64,000 nt of DNA from Microcyclospora pomicola (GCA_002786065.1 NHNY01000012.1:62001-126000); one strand, 5' to 3'. Shown: positions 41,665 to 52,184, counted from the first letter of the stretch. Notes: generated by a model not told the origin, from the sequence alone. Numbers and translations are program-made.

Positions 41665-44018
41665 TCACTTCTTTCCGCTATCTTCCTTCAGACTCACGAT
41701 CCTGTTGAGAATCACCTTATCGGCCGTTGCGTCCTTGTCAAGCGCAAAGTAGGCCACACGTTGCGCCTGGAATCTCACGCTCGAGTTGTCTTTGGATCCT
41801 TTCGATTCGCCCTCCTCCTTCGGCCAGGGTGCGTTGTCGCGGACGTACTCGAATCCGCACTCAAGCATAGCATTGGGATACGTCACAAGCGAATCTGGAT
41901 TCAAGTCATCGTAATATGAGCCGTCTTTCCAGTTCAGCTTATTCGGCTCGGGCTCTCTGAACAGTGCATTGTAGATGCGTGCTTCAGTCTTGATCGGTGA
42001 TCGATGGGCGGCTGATTCACCAACCCAGTGGATGCGCGTCTTGCTCTTCTTCACCTCAGGCCCATACTCAGCTTCAATCTCTGTCACTTTACCAGAAGCT
42101 GCATCGGTGGCAAATGAAACGCAGCGGATGGAGTGGTCAACGTTAAGCAGGCTGACGCTTTGACCCGGGGAGAGGCGGAAGAAGCCCTTGTCGTCTTCGA
42201 CCTTAAAATCATCACGCTCAATGTAGATGGTCTTGGTAAAAGGCACCTTGTGAACTCCCTTCTCTGGGTCTTTCGGGTCAAAAGGTACGTCCCGTTCTTC
42301 GAGAAAATCATCGGCAAGATTCTTGAATGTTACTTTGATCGGATCGAGTACGAGCATCAGGCGAGGCACTGTGCGTTCGAGATACGAACGAATCGATGCG
42401 TCCAGTATATGGATCTTAGTGTTGGAGTTGGTCTTCGTCACCCCAAGGTCGAATACGAATTTCTTGAGAGCACCTGGAGGAACACCTCGTCGCCGCAGTG
42501 CGACCAAAGTGAACAATCGTGGGTCGTCCCAACCGTCGACTGCAGGAGGAATGGTACGTGCCACTGAAGAGGTGCTTGGAGCAGGTGCTTCAGACTCTTC
42601 ATCACCATCCTCCTCCAGCTTGACCTCATCAAGATCGTCCGCCAGATCGCTCACCGCTGTTGTTGCGGCTTCATCTCCAATTGATGCACCTGCGACCAGC
42701 ATCTGAATCTTCCTCTTGGATAGGATCGTTCCCTCAATATTCAGACGCCCATATTCTCGTTGCATAGGACCTTTTTCGTCGCTTGCTGGCAACTTGTGAT
42801 TTAACGCTTCAAGAAGCCAGTCGTATGCTGGTCGCAAAGTCTCGAACTCCACCGTACACAGCGAATGTGTAATGCCTTCGAATGAATCACACAGACAATG
42901 GGTGAACTCATATGTTGGATATATCCGCCATTTCGTGCCCGTTCGGTGATGATAGTTGTCTTTCTTGATTCGGTATGCAGCGCAATCCCAAAGAGCAGGG
43001 TTATTCGCCAAAGCTTTCAGCCGTGCCTTTTCCTGCTTTGTTTCGGGCGTATCTTCTGCAGTGACCTCGTAATCTTCTGGCTTGGTCCCAAGATACTGCT
43101 TCATCCGTAGATGTGCTTCTCCAGCCTGGTATTTGCCATCTCGCATTGCTCTGAACTCGGTCATGTTCTTCTCCACCGGTGTGTCCCAGTCCTTACACAC
43201 GCTCCGCGGTCCATGCTCTTTGCCACCACGGCCTTGTTTGACTTCACTTGCCGAACAGAAACATACATACGCCTTTTCCCTTTTGATCAATTCTTCTGCA
43301 AGCTCGTATAGCTGGTTGAATTCATCGGAGCTGTGCGTAATCTTAGCTGGCTGGAATCCGAGCCAGTGAACCATCTCTTCAATACTGGTGAAGAACTTCT
43401 CCTCTTCTTTCGCTGGGTTTGTATCATCGAAGCGAAGGTTACATTTGCCGCCATAACTTTTCGCAAAGCCGAAGTTCACAGTGATCGCCTTTGCGTGACC
43501 GATGTGTAGATAGCCATTGGGCTCAGGTGGGAACCGCGTCTGGACATCGTGAACCTGGAAGCAAAACCAAGTCAGCGGAAGATACTCCCCATCAGGCTCA
43601 ATTGCTTTGCGACTGTGGCTCAACCTGTATCCATTTCACTAATTGAAGCACCACCTTGCCCAAGCACAGCTCTACCCTCATGCAGCCAGCCGGGACTTAC
43701 CGGCTTTTGACCATATACACCTTTCAGCCATCCTTGCTTGAAGTGGTCCACGTGTACAACCTCCTCTTCAGCCTTTGGTTTGGGTTGCGGTGCTGTTGCT
43801 GCTTTCACCGGTGCTGCCGCCGCATTGGCTGCTTTACTAGCCGCCTTCTCGGCCTTCTTCGCTGCCTTTTTCGCCGCGGCCTTTGACCCTTCTTGCTTCT
43901 CTTGCTTTCCAGGTGCAGCGGCACCAGGCGTGCCGCTGGACGTAGCAGAGGTAGAAGTACCCGCCGCTTTCTCCGCCACGGGTTTGGGATTCTCTTTCGG
44001 TTCTGTCACATCGGCCAT
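41665..44018 (-). CDS. GLN4: glutaminyl-tRNA synthetase, cytosolic
   Basis: It charges tRNA-Gln with glutamine. Two exons (43701-44018 and 41665-43554, minus strand) give 735 residues. Residues ~1-85 form a Lys/Ala-rich tail (KAAAKKAAKKAEKAASKAAN), typical of eukaryotic appended domains. The splice joins WLKGVYGQKP to VHDVQTRFPPEPNGYLHIGH; the class I HIGH motif is at ~123-126. The KMSKS-type motif appears as LSKRK near residue 388, then WDDPRLFTLVALRRRGVPPG. Between these two lies an acidic insert of ~50 residues (DLADDLDEVKLEEDGDEESE) not typical for the family. The anticodon-binding beta-barrels follow (KTIYIERDDF, YFALDKDATADKVILNRIVS). The intron (43555-43700) is 146 bases, long for this window. 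Confidence 0.94.
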
Positions 44019-44349
44019 GTCGGTGGTTCTCTACAGCAGCCCGGTCGACTCTCTGTGTCATACAAGACCGATGCGGACGTTTAGAAGGGTACAAATGCAC
44101 GATTGTCGATGGTATAAGAAGTCAGAATGTGAGAATGTTCGACCTCCAGCTCAATGACTCGCATGTGAAATTGTGCATACTTCCATGTAGTGCCCCGCTG
44201 TGGCTCTATTTTTATGCATGACTCCCCACCAAGCACGTGCGTCTGATTGACGATGCCTGGCACTGTGAGCTAACGGAAACCTGGATGTTTCACGACGTAG
44301 ACTTGATATCTTTGCCACAACTGCTTACTCTTATATACATGTAACCCGT
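44019..44349. other. intergenic, divergent promoter region
   Basis: This is 331 bases between the GlnRS start (minus) and the macro-domain gene (plus). A tatataca sequence at about 44333, 10-20 bases before the macro-domain ATG, may be a TATA-like or leader element. Nothing else is seen. Confidence 0.45.
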
Positions 44350-45250
44350 ATGCGTCAACTTCTACGGCTGTCACAAATCTCCCGCCAGCAGCTCAGAATG
44401 TCGTCTACAATCGGCCTGAGCGCCATCCCAACTCTGGCTAGCCTCTACGAATCACACAAGCTCCAACCTTTCTCCACCGCGTCGAAAGCAACTCCAGCCT
44501 ACAACTCCAAGATCAGCTTGTTCCGAGCAGATATCACCTCTCTCGAGGTCGATGCCATCGTCAATGCTGCCAATGAGTCTTTGCTGGGCGGCGGTGGAGT
44601 CGATGGAGCGATTCACAGTGCCGCAGGGTCCGAACTGCTCGAGGAGTGCCGCACACTGGACGGATGTGAGACTGGATCAGCGAAAATCACATCCGCATAT
44701 GAGTTACCGTGCAAGAAAGTCATCCACGCAGTAGGTCCTGTCTACTACATCACCAAGCGCCAGGGCAAGCATGAGGAACTGCTGCAAGGCTGTTACACCA
44801 CAAGCTTAGATCTCGCTGTTGAGAATGGATGTAGCAGCATCGCGTTTTAGTGCGCTGAGTACGGGTGTGTACGGATATCCAAGTGGAGAAGCGGCAGATG
44901 CAGCTCTCCGCGCCGTGCAGACGTGGCTCGAGGATGATGAAAGCAGAGCCGGTAAACTGGATAGAATCGTGTTTTGCACTTTCCTTGAAAAGGATGCAAA
45001 CGCATACAACGAGATCGCACCGTGGGCAATTTCAGACACGGCAGACGGTACAAGGGGATGCTGACAATATTGCAGGCTCTATTTCCCGCCAGCTGCCGAT
45101 TACGATGTAGCCAAAGACGAGGACAACGGAGCTTCTGGCGTCTCGACCAAAGATGACACTTTAGTCTTGCCTGACGTCCCTACCAAGGCGCCGACCGAAG
45201 AAGGTCAACCGGAAGCAAAGAAGCAGAAGCTCGGAAGCGAAAGCCTTTGA
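44350..45250 (+). CDS. macro-domain ADP-ribosyl/O-acetyl-ADP-ribose hydrolase, with a frame break
   Basis: This is a MacroD/Appr-1''-p-processing type protein that removes ADP-ribose modifications or hydrolyses O-acetyl-ADP-ribose. Key blocks are [20 protein letters not shown] with [14 protein letters not shown] and, later, [17 protein letters not shown]. The first and last of these lie in different frames: the first frame stops (TAG) at 44848-44850, just after SSIAF, while the second carries on with [11 protein letters not shown]. One extra T in the run GCGTTTTAG accounts for this. No intron fits there. Downstream, an intron at 45022-45075 (gtgggc donor, gctgac branch) joins NEIAP to [10 protein letters not shown], and the protein ends in a Lys/Glu-rich tail at 45250. 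The N-terminus ([19 protein letters not shown]) could be a mitochondrial presequence; ATG 44398 is an alternative start. Either the assembly has a one-base error or the gene is a recent loss. Confidence 0.78.
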
Positions 45251-45914
45251 CAACATCTTGCCTTTCTGATTTACCAGAATCCGATGAGACGCGTTCCCGA
45301 TGACGGCGTTCGAATCCTTTGCCCGAGCAGGTAAGCCGTAGGTTTCAAGCCGTAACTCGTCAAGGGCGAACACCACCGGCAGCATATCTGCCACTACAAA
45401 TGGCGGCATTATGCAAGCACGGTTCATGGCCCAGATGCTTTCTTGGACCTGTCTAGGCAGTTGTACTCTGCACGATAGATACTATTCATAGGTCTAGGCG
45501 CGATGACCTCTCGTCGCGTATGGCGACGCCGGCATCGCGAACATGCCATTCAGGCCATCGTCGCTAGCAAGACATATCAGCGATCAGATCGTCTATATGA
45601 TCATAAGTGCGTGGTCTTTCAGTTTGCATGTAGTCTGGGAAGAGTGTGGTCGAAGTTACCGAAGAACGACGGAAAGCCGCCGCTTACCACAATAGAACTA
45701 CAGTACAGTAGAGTAGAGTGGGGAATTTGAGGGGAAAGTCTGGTCGGCATTTGGAGCTCATATATCGGGACGGTGCCGATGAAATATGCTGAGTTGCTCC
45801 AACCAGAATCATAAATAACATTGCTCACAATATTCTCCAGTCATGAGATTTACTTGAGTGCAAGACGTCCGTAGATAATATACTGACACAGCAGACAGCA
45901 CAAAGTTTGCGAAG
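45251..45914 (+). other. intergenic
   Basis: This is 664 bases with no supported gene. A B-box-like gttcgaatcc at about 45307 lacks a partner A-box and tRNA folding. It presumably holds the promoter of the ThDP enzyme. Confidence 0.5.
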
Positions 45915-47964
45915 ATGTACGTCAACTTAGCACTGCTCGTATACCACATCATCTCCTCACGCTACCTCATCCAACGCAGCTGCTTCGATACAGAGAATGT
46001 ACACATTGATAGCACTTCAGAAACAAATCACTAATATAAGAAACTGCAAACAGGTATACTGCTTCATTCGCCTTCTTCGAAGCGTTATGGGAGGTGAGAA
46101 ATCGCCATCGTGCAGATCGGCAGCATCGACAGTCTCAACTCACGACCAGAACAGGCCGGTGTAACTTATTGCTTTGTCAACCTTGGATCCGATCATCCGT
46201 CCATCATCGAAGCCATTGTCAAAGGTCGAAATGAAAAGAAAGGCCAGTTCCCGCGCATCATCACGTGTCCAAATGAAATGGTCGCTCTGTCCATGGCCGA
46301 TGGCTATGCTCGTCTGACCAACAAGCCGCAATGTGTCATCATCCATGTCGATGTGGGCACGCAAGGTCTCGGAGCAGCAGTCCACAATGCGAGTTGTGGA
46401 AGGGCTCCTGTACTCATTTTCGCTGGACTGAGTCCCTATACGATTGAAGGCGAGTATCGCGGAAGTAGAACAGAGTACATCCATTGGATCCAGGACGTTC
46501 CGGATCAAAAGCAGATTGTAGCACAATATTGTCGATACACTGGAGAGATCAAACGAGGCAAGAACACTAAACAGCTGGTGAACAGAGCATTGAGTTTTGC
46601 CACGACCGAGCCCAAAGGTCCGGTTTATCTTGTCGGTGCGAGAGAGGCAATGGAAGAAGATATCGAGCCGTACACGCTGAATCAATCAGTCTGGGGACCG
46701 GCAGAACTTGGTGCTTTGACCACGAAGCAATTGCAACTAATCTCTGAGACCATCGTCAACGCCAAAGAGCCACTTCTGATCACCGGATACAGTGGACGTA
46801 ATCATGCATGTGTGAAAGCATTGGTCGGCCTTGCTGACACTGTCAAGGGTCTTCGAGTCCTCGACACAGGGGGCAGCGACATGTGCTTCCCCGCGGATCA
46901 TCCTGCTTGGCTTGGTCTACGGTATGGTGTGGAAGACTCCGTCAAGACCGCCGATGTGATCATTGTCTTGGACTGCGATGTGCCCTGGATACCAACTCAA
47001 TGCAAGCCGAAGCAAGACGCCAAGATAATTCACATCGATGTCGACCCTCTGAAGAACCAGATGCCGGTCTTCTACATCAATGCCCTGATGAGGGTTCGTG
47101 CCGATGCTGAGACATCGATCGTCCAGATTACAGATCATATTCAGACCAACTTCCGCGATCAGGTTTCGTCGCAAGTTTTCTCCGATCGGTGGTCTGCACT
47201 GCAGCAAAGTCACAAAAATAGACTTGAGCTCATTAAGTCGCAAGCGAAACCTGCCGACAACGGCACATTCGCCGCCTCATACCTCATCAGTGAGCTGAGG
47301 AAAGCTGTGCCCGCCGACACCATCTTCGCCGTCGAGGCTGTGACCAACACCGCCTTCGTCGCCGACCAGATCCAGGCCACTCTTCCAGGCTCATGGATCA
47401 ACTGTGGAGGCGGCGGCTTAGGCTGGAGTGGCGGAGGAGCGCTCGGCATCAAGCTCGCGACCGATGCAGAAGCCGGCGGTACCAACAAGGGCAAGTTCGT
47501 CTGCCAGATCGTCGGCGACGGCACCTATCTATTCTCCGTGCCAGGTTCGGTATACTGGATCGCTCAGCGTTACAACATCCCGGTGCTTACCATCGTGCTA
47601 AACAACAAAGGTAAGTCCGACGCTTTTGTTCCCCTCTCCATATTGACGTCGCTCACCATTACTAGGTTGGAACGCTCCACGAAAGTCAATGCTCCTCGTC
47701 CATCCGGACGGCGAAGGCTCGAAAGTATCCAACGAAGAGCTCAACATATCCTTCGCGCCCACGCCCGATTACGCTGGTATCGCGCATGCGGCTTCTGGTG
47801 GAAAGACATGGGCCGGACATGCAGGCACGGTCGAGGAGCTGATGAAAGCACTACCAGAAGCGATCAGCAAGGTCAAGGACGAAGGAGTCTGCGCAGTATT
47901 GGATGCTTGGCTGGATGGACCCGAAGGGAAATTTGGAGGTGGGAAGGCAGCGTTGGTCGGGTGA
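45915..47964 (+). CDS. thiamine diphosphate-dependent enzyme (acetolactate synthase/benzoylformate decarboxylase-like)
   Basis: Four exons (45915-45916, 46054-46093, 46155-47610, 47666-47964) give 598 residues. The deduced start is MYTASFAFFEALWEAGVTYC, which matches the conserved opening of this fungal ThDP-enzyme group. To obtain it, the ATG must be formed across a 137-base intron (AT|gtacgt...aaacag|G). Family features are the ThDP-activating glutamate in CPNEMVALSMADGYARLTNK, HVDVGTQGLGAAVHNASCGR, the central domain (LLITGYSGRN, IIHIDVDPLK), and the Mg-ThDP motif starting GDGTYLFSVPG and ending NNKGWNAP. Members are often annotated as acetolactate synthase catalytic subunits, but this one is not the mitochondrial Ilv2 type. 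The true substrate is unknown; decarboxylation of a 2-keto acid or oxalyl-CoA-like chemistry is possible. The last intron has a gtaagt donor and a ttactag acceptor. Confidence 0.88.
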
Positions 47965-48114
47965 AGGGAAGGGGAGCTGCTCCATGCATGTCTACTTGAA
48001 GTTGAGGTGTAATCCAATCCATCGTACACGGTCCTTCCTGCTGCTACAAGATACGTGCCGATGTTGAGGATGTGGTAATTCCAAAATCGTAATTCACCGT
48101 CATCGTCATGCCAT

Positions 48115-48134
48115 GTCATCGTCCGCTCTACGAA
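48115..48134. repeat. 20-base exact dispersed repeat, copy 2
   Basis: Second copy of gtcatcgtccgctctacgaa (see 41021-41040). It lies ~15 bases past the stop codon of the JmjC-like gene, in the 3' region shared with the ThDP enzyme gene. Confidence 0.8.
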
Positions 48135-48150
48135 GCTTTGCAGACCGAAG

Positions 48151-49743
48151 TCAGTCCGCCCTTTCGCTCAAGCAATCTCGGATTCTGCCAGGTCGTGTTT
48201 GGCGTCCGGGGTTACGTCTCACAACAATTTTCTCTCGTCCATCATCTACCCTGTGTGCCAAAGCGTTGGATCCACGGCGGTCAGGGGATTCGTGCTGACG
48301 CAGTGGACGCGACTCCGTGATCCCGTTAGTTCCCTTTCCGCCCCCTGCTCTACTATGCTTCTGTTGCGGCGAAGCAGGATCTGCCAAGCTGATGGAGTCG
48401 TCTTCGTTGTCGCTGTCATTTCGCGGCCGTTTCAAGCTAGGGCTTGAGTGGTCCGTTTCCTCGTGTTGGCCAGCAGTGGACTCTTGTCTAGCAGCGTGAG
48501 TGCGGGCTTCTTGATCATACCTAGCATATGCCTCGCGAACCCTGTCGGCGGTCTCCACAGCAGCTTCGATCCGCCGGAGAGCTCTAAAACGTTTCATGAG
48601 CCGCGAGCGATAAAATTGGAACATGCTCGCTTGTGTAGGAGGTAGCGGAGGGCCATGTGAGAGAATCTCGTTCATTGCTTCCAAAAGCTCTAGGCCGTAC
48701 CTCAATACGTAGCTTACGTTTTCGTTGTAGGGCAGTGGGATTGATCGTGTCTCATCTGCCATTAAGTCTATTGGTGTGATGAGTGCAATATGCTCGTCAA
48801 GGATCCGCGCGCATGTTCCTGCTATCGTACGCCGCAATGTGTGGCCGCCGTATGCCAGAGTTTGCTGGTTGTCGTCACTCTTCCGAAAGACGAAATGAAT
48901 CAAGCCGGGATCGAAGTAGACCGTCTGGCGAGGTCGAAGGACCCTGAATCGCCAGCTGCCGGCTACGAAGCGGTCGGGATCTCTCTGCCAACGGCGAGTT
49001 TGGTCTTCATTTGGTCGGCTGAGCCATGCAAACCCAATTTCGCCTTGCTGGCAAGTAATCCACGTTCCAAGACCCAATGCGTCTTGATGTGTTGTTGTCA
49101 ATGCGCCAGCTTCAGCAAGTAGAAACCAGGAAAGCGATTTCTTCCATGTCTGAACGACTTCATTCGCATCCTCCTGCTTGTCGAGTGGTGCTTTGCTTGC
49201 AATCTCTATAGCACGAAGTGTGACATCTGGCAGCAAATCACAGCTACCGTCGCGTAGAAACACGGGCAACTGACACACGCCGGGCTTGCAAGCACCAAGG
49301 ATGTTCCAGGGATCTGGTTTGGCTGATGTGTCTTCGAAGCGCTTGCGTACTTCTGCTATTGTCTTAAGTCGAGGCTCATTACCCTTGGCATCTGACGAGA
49401 TCTGTACGTCTAGAAGCTCTGTGTTGCGGAAGTTCTCCCTGGACAGAAGCGTTCGAATCTCTTCCGATGAGGGTGCCTGTGTGGGATCGCTCGTGTGTGA
49501 GAGGAAGACGGGAATGGGAATGTGTTCGCTATTCCTGATGAGATCCAACGCTTGATCGTGGTCAGTTTGTATGCCGTCTGCACTCGGATCGTGATGGTTG
49601 CCGAGAAGGTTTGCAGGTCGGAGTCGGTCCAGGAGTGGCATGAGCACGTTATGAGAGTGTTGATGCCATGTCAGGATTGGGGAGGGTGTAAGGCTGGTCA
49701 GCTCTGCATTGACTGTGGCGAGAAAGCCAAGGTCGGCTGACAT
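48151..49743 (-). CDS. JmjC-like protein with basic C-terminal tail
   Basis: This is a single-exon, 530-residue protein starting at ATG 49743 (MSADLGFLATV). The central region (~120-310) resembles the cupin/JmjC fold of Fe(II)/2-oxoglutarate oxygenases. HQD at ~219-221 in GALTTTHQDALGLGTWITC provides the HxD pair, and a distal His at ~283 (YFDPGLIHFVFRKSDD) completes a two-His-one-carboxylate site. Upstream the segment KPDPWNILGACKPGVCQLPV is conserved-looking. The last ~150 residues are disordered, Arg-, Ser- and Glu-rich (SSPSLKRPRNDSDNEDDSIS), with nuclear-localisation-like basic clusters. Fungi have many such orphan JmjC-like proteins, for which histone demethylation is often assumed but rarely shown. 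Lysine position for 2-oxoglutarate binding is not clear. It converges with the ThDP enzyme gene. Confidence 0.7.
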   Translation of the reverse strand: MSADLGFLATVNAELTSLTPSPILTWHQHSHNVLMPLLDRLRPANLLGNHHDPSADGIQTDHDQALDLIRNSEHIPIPVFLSHTSDPTQAPSSEEIRTLLSRENFRNTELLDVQISSDAKGNEPRLKTIAEVRKRFEDTSAKPDPWNILGACKPGVCQLPVFLRDGSCDLLPDVTLRAIEIASKAPLDKQEDANEVVQTWKKSLSWFLLAEAGALTTTHQDALGLGTWITCQQGEIGFAWLSRPNEDQTRRWQRDPDRFVAGSWRFRVLRPRQTVYFDPGLIHFVFRKSDDNQQTLAYGGHTLRRTIAGTCARILDEHIALITPIDLMADETRSIPLPYNENVSYVLRYGLELLEAMNEILSHGPPLPPTQASMFQFYRSRLMKRFRALRRIEAAVETADRVREAYARYDQEARTHAARQESTAGQHEETDHSSPSLKRPRNDSDNEDDSISLADPASPQQKHSRAGGGKGTNGITESRPLRQHESPDRRGSNALAHRVDDGREKIVVRRNPGRQTRPGRIRDCLSERAD

Positions 49744-50501
49744 CTTTAGAAGTTCAGATCGTAGCTGTGCAATATATGTAAGACTGAACAAGCACGATGA
49801 TGTCGAAGGATTGGCAAAAGTTGTAGAAGTTCTTGGGTGCTACACTGCCACAATTCTGCTGTCGAGCTTTCTGTTGTGTTTTTGACAGTGTGGACATGGT
49901 CTGGGATAAACACGTTGATGCAAAGCATGCTCCTGCTTATCTTGAGTAGTCTCCAGAGCAGATATTTGTTCCATCATGTACATTCGTCTCCATATGCAGC
50001 TGCCAGACCTGATTGTGTCGGATCACTGCATGGTGAATCTGGTAGGTACCTCTAGTTTGCTTGTCACCAGAAGCATGACAAAGACTTATCTCAGCATGGG
50101 CGAAACCAAGCCAGCGCAGACGTCAACGAGAGATATCTGCCAGACAATACTCTCGGACTGTGCTGAGACGATGCTCGAGCTGCACAGCGGTAGACGTTAG
50201 AAGGTTGCATGTACACAGAGCACCAATGTCAGACAAGCTCTCCATGAGTGGTGCGGGTTACATCACCTTTGACGAGACCTACGATCGGCTAGATGCGTGG
50301 CACAGAGACTGAGCCAGATGGCAATTGGTAAGATGGCGGATGCTGCACGGTTAAACAATGCAGGTCAACAGTGCATGATTCTCTGCAGCCATTGTGCGTA
50401 AAGGCGTTTCTCATTGCTCATCTCAACCCTGCATCGGGCCTCTATCTGATCCGTCTATCTCATATTCTTTTTCATGCGAGCACCAAACGTTGTGGTTCGT
50501 G
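49744..50501. other. intergenic
   Basis: This is 758 bases between the JmjC-like gene start and the Tep1 3' end. Short frames on the plus strand (about 49837-50200) have no recognisable content. No repeat is seen. Confidence 0.5.
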
Positions 50502-52184
50502 TCATGAGGCACGCTCAACATCTTTGCCGTGATGGATACTGCCGAAAGGGCTAGCAGAGTGGCCCGACATCTGGCTCTCCGGCACGCCGCCAGGAAGGTT
50601 CGAAGTTGAGACATGTCGGATTCCGTGGGTGAGATCCTCCATGAGAGCCGCAGCTTCAGTCGATTTTGGTGTCTCAGCTGTAGCTGTCTTTTCAGGAGCC
50701 TGATCAACTCCCTCATCTTTTGGTGGCCCAGCGGACTTAACTCCTTCGCGTTCTTCAAGAACTGTCAAGTCCTGCTGTGATCCATTCATGCTGCTAGCAC
50801 GACTGATCTCAGCACTTTCGGACGTTTCCTCTCGCAAGCCCAACTTCTTCTCCAAATCTTGGCTTTTGCTATCGTTATGTCTCCAATCAGCTGGCTTCTT
50901 ATCTGCTACGTCCTCTCCTGGAGCAGGTTCGTTGATAACAATAGAAGCATTGTCCTTGCCGTCTTTCGATACGATAGGTACGGCTTTCCACAGGACGGCC
51001 ATGCGATCGAAAGCACGTGTACCTTTGCGCGAGGAGCCTTTGATGCCATCCATGGCTTCAAATTCAATTTCGAAGACGCCGCTGTCCTGAGGCTTTCCAT
51101 CCCTCTCCGGTCCGCCACCTTCGAAATAGGTGTTAAACCAGACGTGAGCGACAGAAGTGACCATTGTGAATCCACCATACTTGGTTCTGTTCCGCCGTTC
51201 GAAGTCAATGTTGATGTCGCTGGAAGGAAGCACAACGCGGCTCGAAGGTCTGAAAACAACGTCTCCACCATTCTCCGAATTCGCCAGAAATTCACTGTCC
51301 GCCCGCGAAATGGGTTCGGACGACGATTCCTTCCCTCCCTCTGCGGCGGATGCTTGTGATTTCGGCACCGGGCTAGGCTGGAGCACGGTCTCCTTGCTCT
51401 TACCTTTGCCCATGGCCTCCATTGCAACATCCGCAAATCCCGAGCTCTTCACTATAGTACCTCTGACGATCTCTCGTTCGGAGCGCTGGAATGTGTGAAA
51501 GGCTTTGATGACCTTGCCCTCCTCCACGTATCCTTCGACCACAATCTTGACTCCATTCCGCAGTCCCCACACATGCACCTCTAGCACTTCCACCGCCCGC
51601 TCCACGTATGTCTTACCCGACTTGGCCCAACGATCGACATACCCGACCCACCTCACTTGGCTGGGTATGGAAATGCCACTACCGAAGCCCGGCCTCATCC
51701 TGCGTTCAGTGAACCGTTGTTTGGCATCCTCCATCTTCCAACCCTCCTCGCTGATCAAGTAGCTGCACGCAACAGTCCCGCTCCGGCCTTTACCAGCCTT
51801 GCAATGTACCACAACCACGCGATCTTTGTTTTTGGCGTCTGGGCCTTTGAGCCAATCGCGCATGCTCGCCATGATCAGAGGTATCAACGCGAACGGCGGC
51901 GGATGGTGATCCGGCCATGGGTAGTGTCGAATGCGATTGTATACTTCTTCGTCCGGGTAGCCAGTACCCTCTGCACGAAACTCCCATATTGCCCAGTTTT
52001 CCTGATGTTTCGAATCCAAGAACTTGACAAGATCTTTAAGTGGGTTGCGATACGCGACTTGAGGATATGTTCCGCTCGGTCCAGAGGTCGCAATGATGTG
52101 ATCCGTCACATAGCAGAGATCGAGATTGGCTTCAGTATGGTGGACTCGTGGACTCGCGATCAGTTGGCGCAGTAATGACGCCAT
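50502..52184 (-). CDS. TEP1: PTEN-type phosphoinositide 3-phosphatase (Tep1)
   Basis: It is expected to dephosphorylate phosphatidylinositol 3,4,5-trisphosphate at the 3 position. It is a single-exon, 560-residue protein. The N-terminal phosphatase domain (~1-195) holds DLCYVTDHIIATSGPSG, the WPD-like loop HYPWPDHHPPP and the catalytic P-loop VHCKAGKGRSGT (Cys128, Arg134), with the two lysines that mark the PTEN subgroup. A C2-like domain follows at ~205-410, with a low-complexity insert (~265-320) and the block TKYGGFTMVTSVAHVWFNTY. The last ~140 residues are Ser/Glu/Pro-rich and disordered, as in PTEN tails that are phosphorylated. The N-terminus starts close to the domain (MASLLRQLIASPRVH). 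Confidence 0.92.
   Translation of the reverse strand: MASLLRQLIASPRVHHTEANLDLCYVTDHIIATSGPSGTYPQVAYRNPLKDLVKFLDSKHQENWAIWEFRAEGTGYPDEEVYNRIRHYPWPDHHPPPFALIPLIMASMRDWLKGPDAKNKDRVVVVHCKAGKGRSGTVACSYLISEEGWKMEDAKQRFTERRMRPGFGSGISIPSQVRWVGYVDRWAKSGKTYVERAVEVLEVHVWGLRNGVKIVVEGYVEEGKVIKAFHTFQRSEREIVRGTIVKSSGFADVAMEAMGKGKSKETVLQPSPVPKSQASAAEGGKESSSEPISRADSEFLANSENGGDVVFRPSSRVVLPSSDINIDFERRNRTKYGGFTMVTSVAHVWFNTYFEGGGPERDGKPQDSGVFEIEFEAMDGIKGSSRKGTRAFDRMAVLWKAVPIVSKDGKDNASIVINEPAPGEDVADKKPADWRHNDSKSQDLEKKLGLREETSESAEISRASSMNGSQQDLTVLEEREGVKSAGPPKDEGVDQAPEKTATAETPKSTEAAALMEDLTHGIRHVSTSNLPGGVPESQMSGHSASPFGSIHHGKDVERAS

Noticed and set aside
42540-42689. 150-base in-frame GT...AG segment in GlnRS as an intron
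   Set aside because: The donor gtgcat is poor, no branch site is visible and the codons encode a low-complexity acidic linker, so I kept it as coding, with a check proposed.
45290-45330. tRNA-like B-box gttcgaatcc
   Set aside because: No A-box at proper spacing and no cloverleaf can be drawn.
34236-47964. Metabolic gene cluster (thiolase-like, carrier, flavoprotein, ThDP enzyme)
   Set aside because: The genes are interrupted by GlnRS and others, have no shared promoter motif or tailoring set, and no backbone synthase is present.
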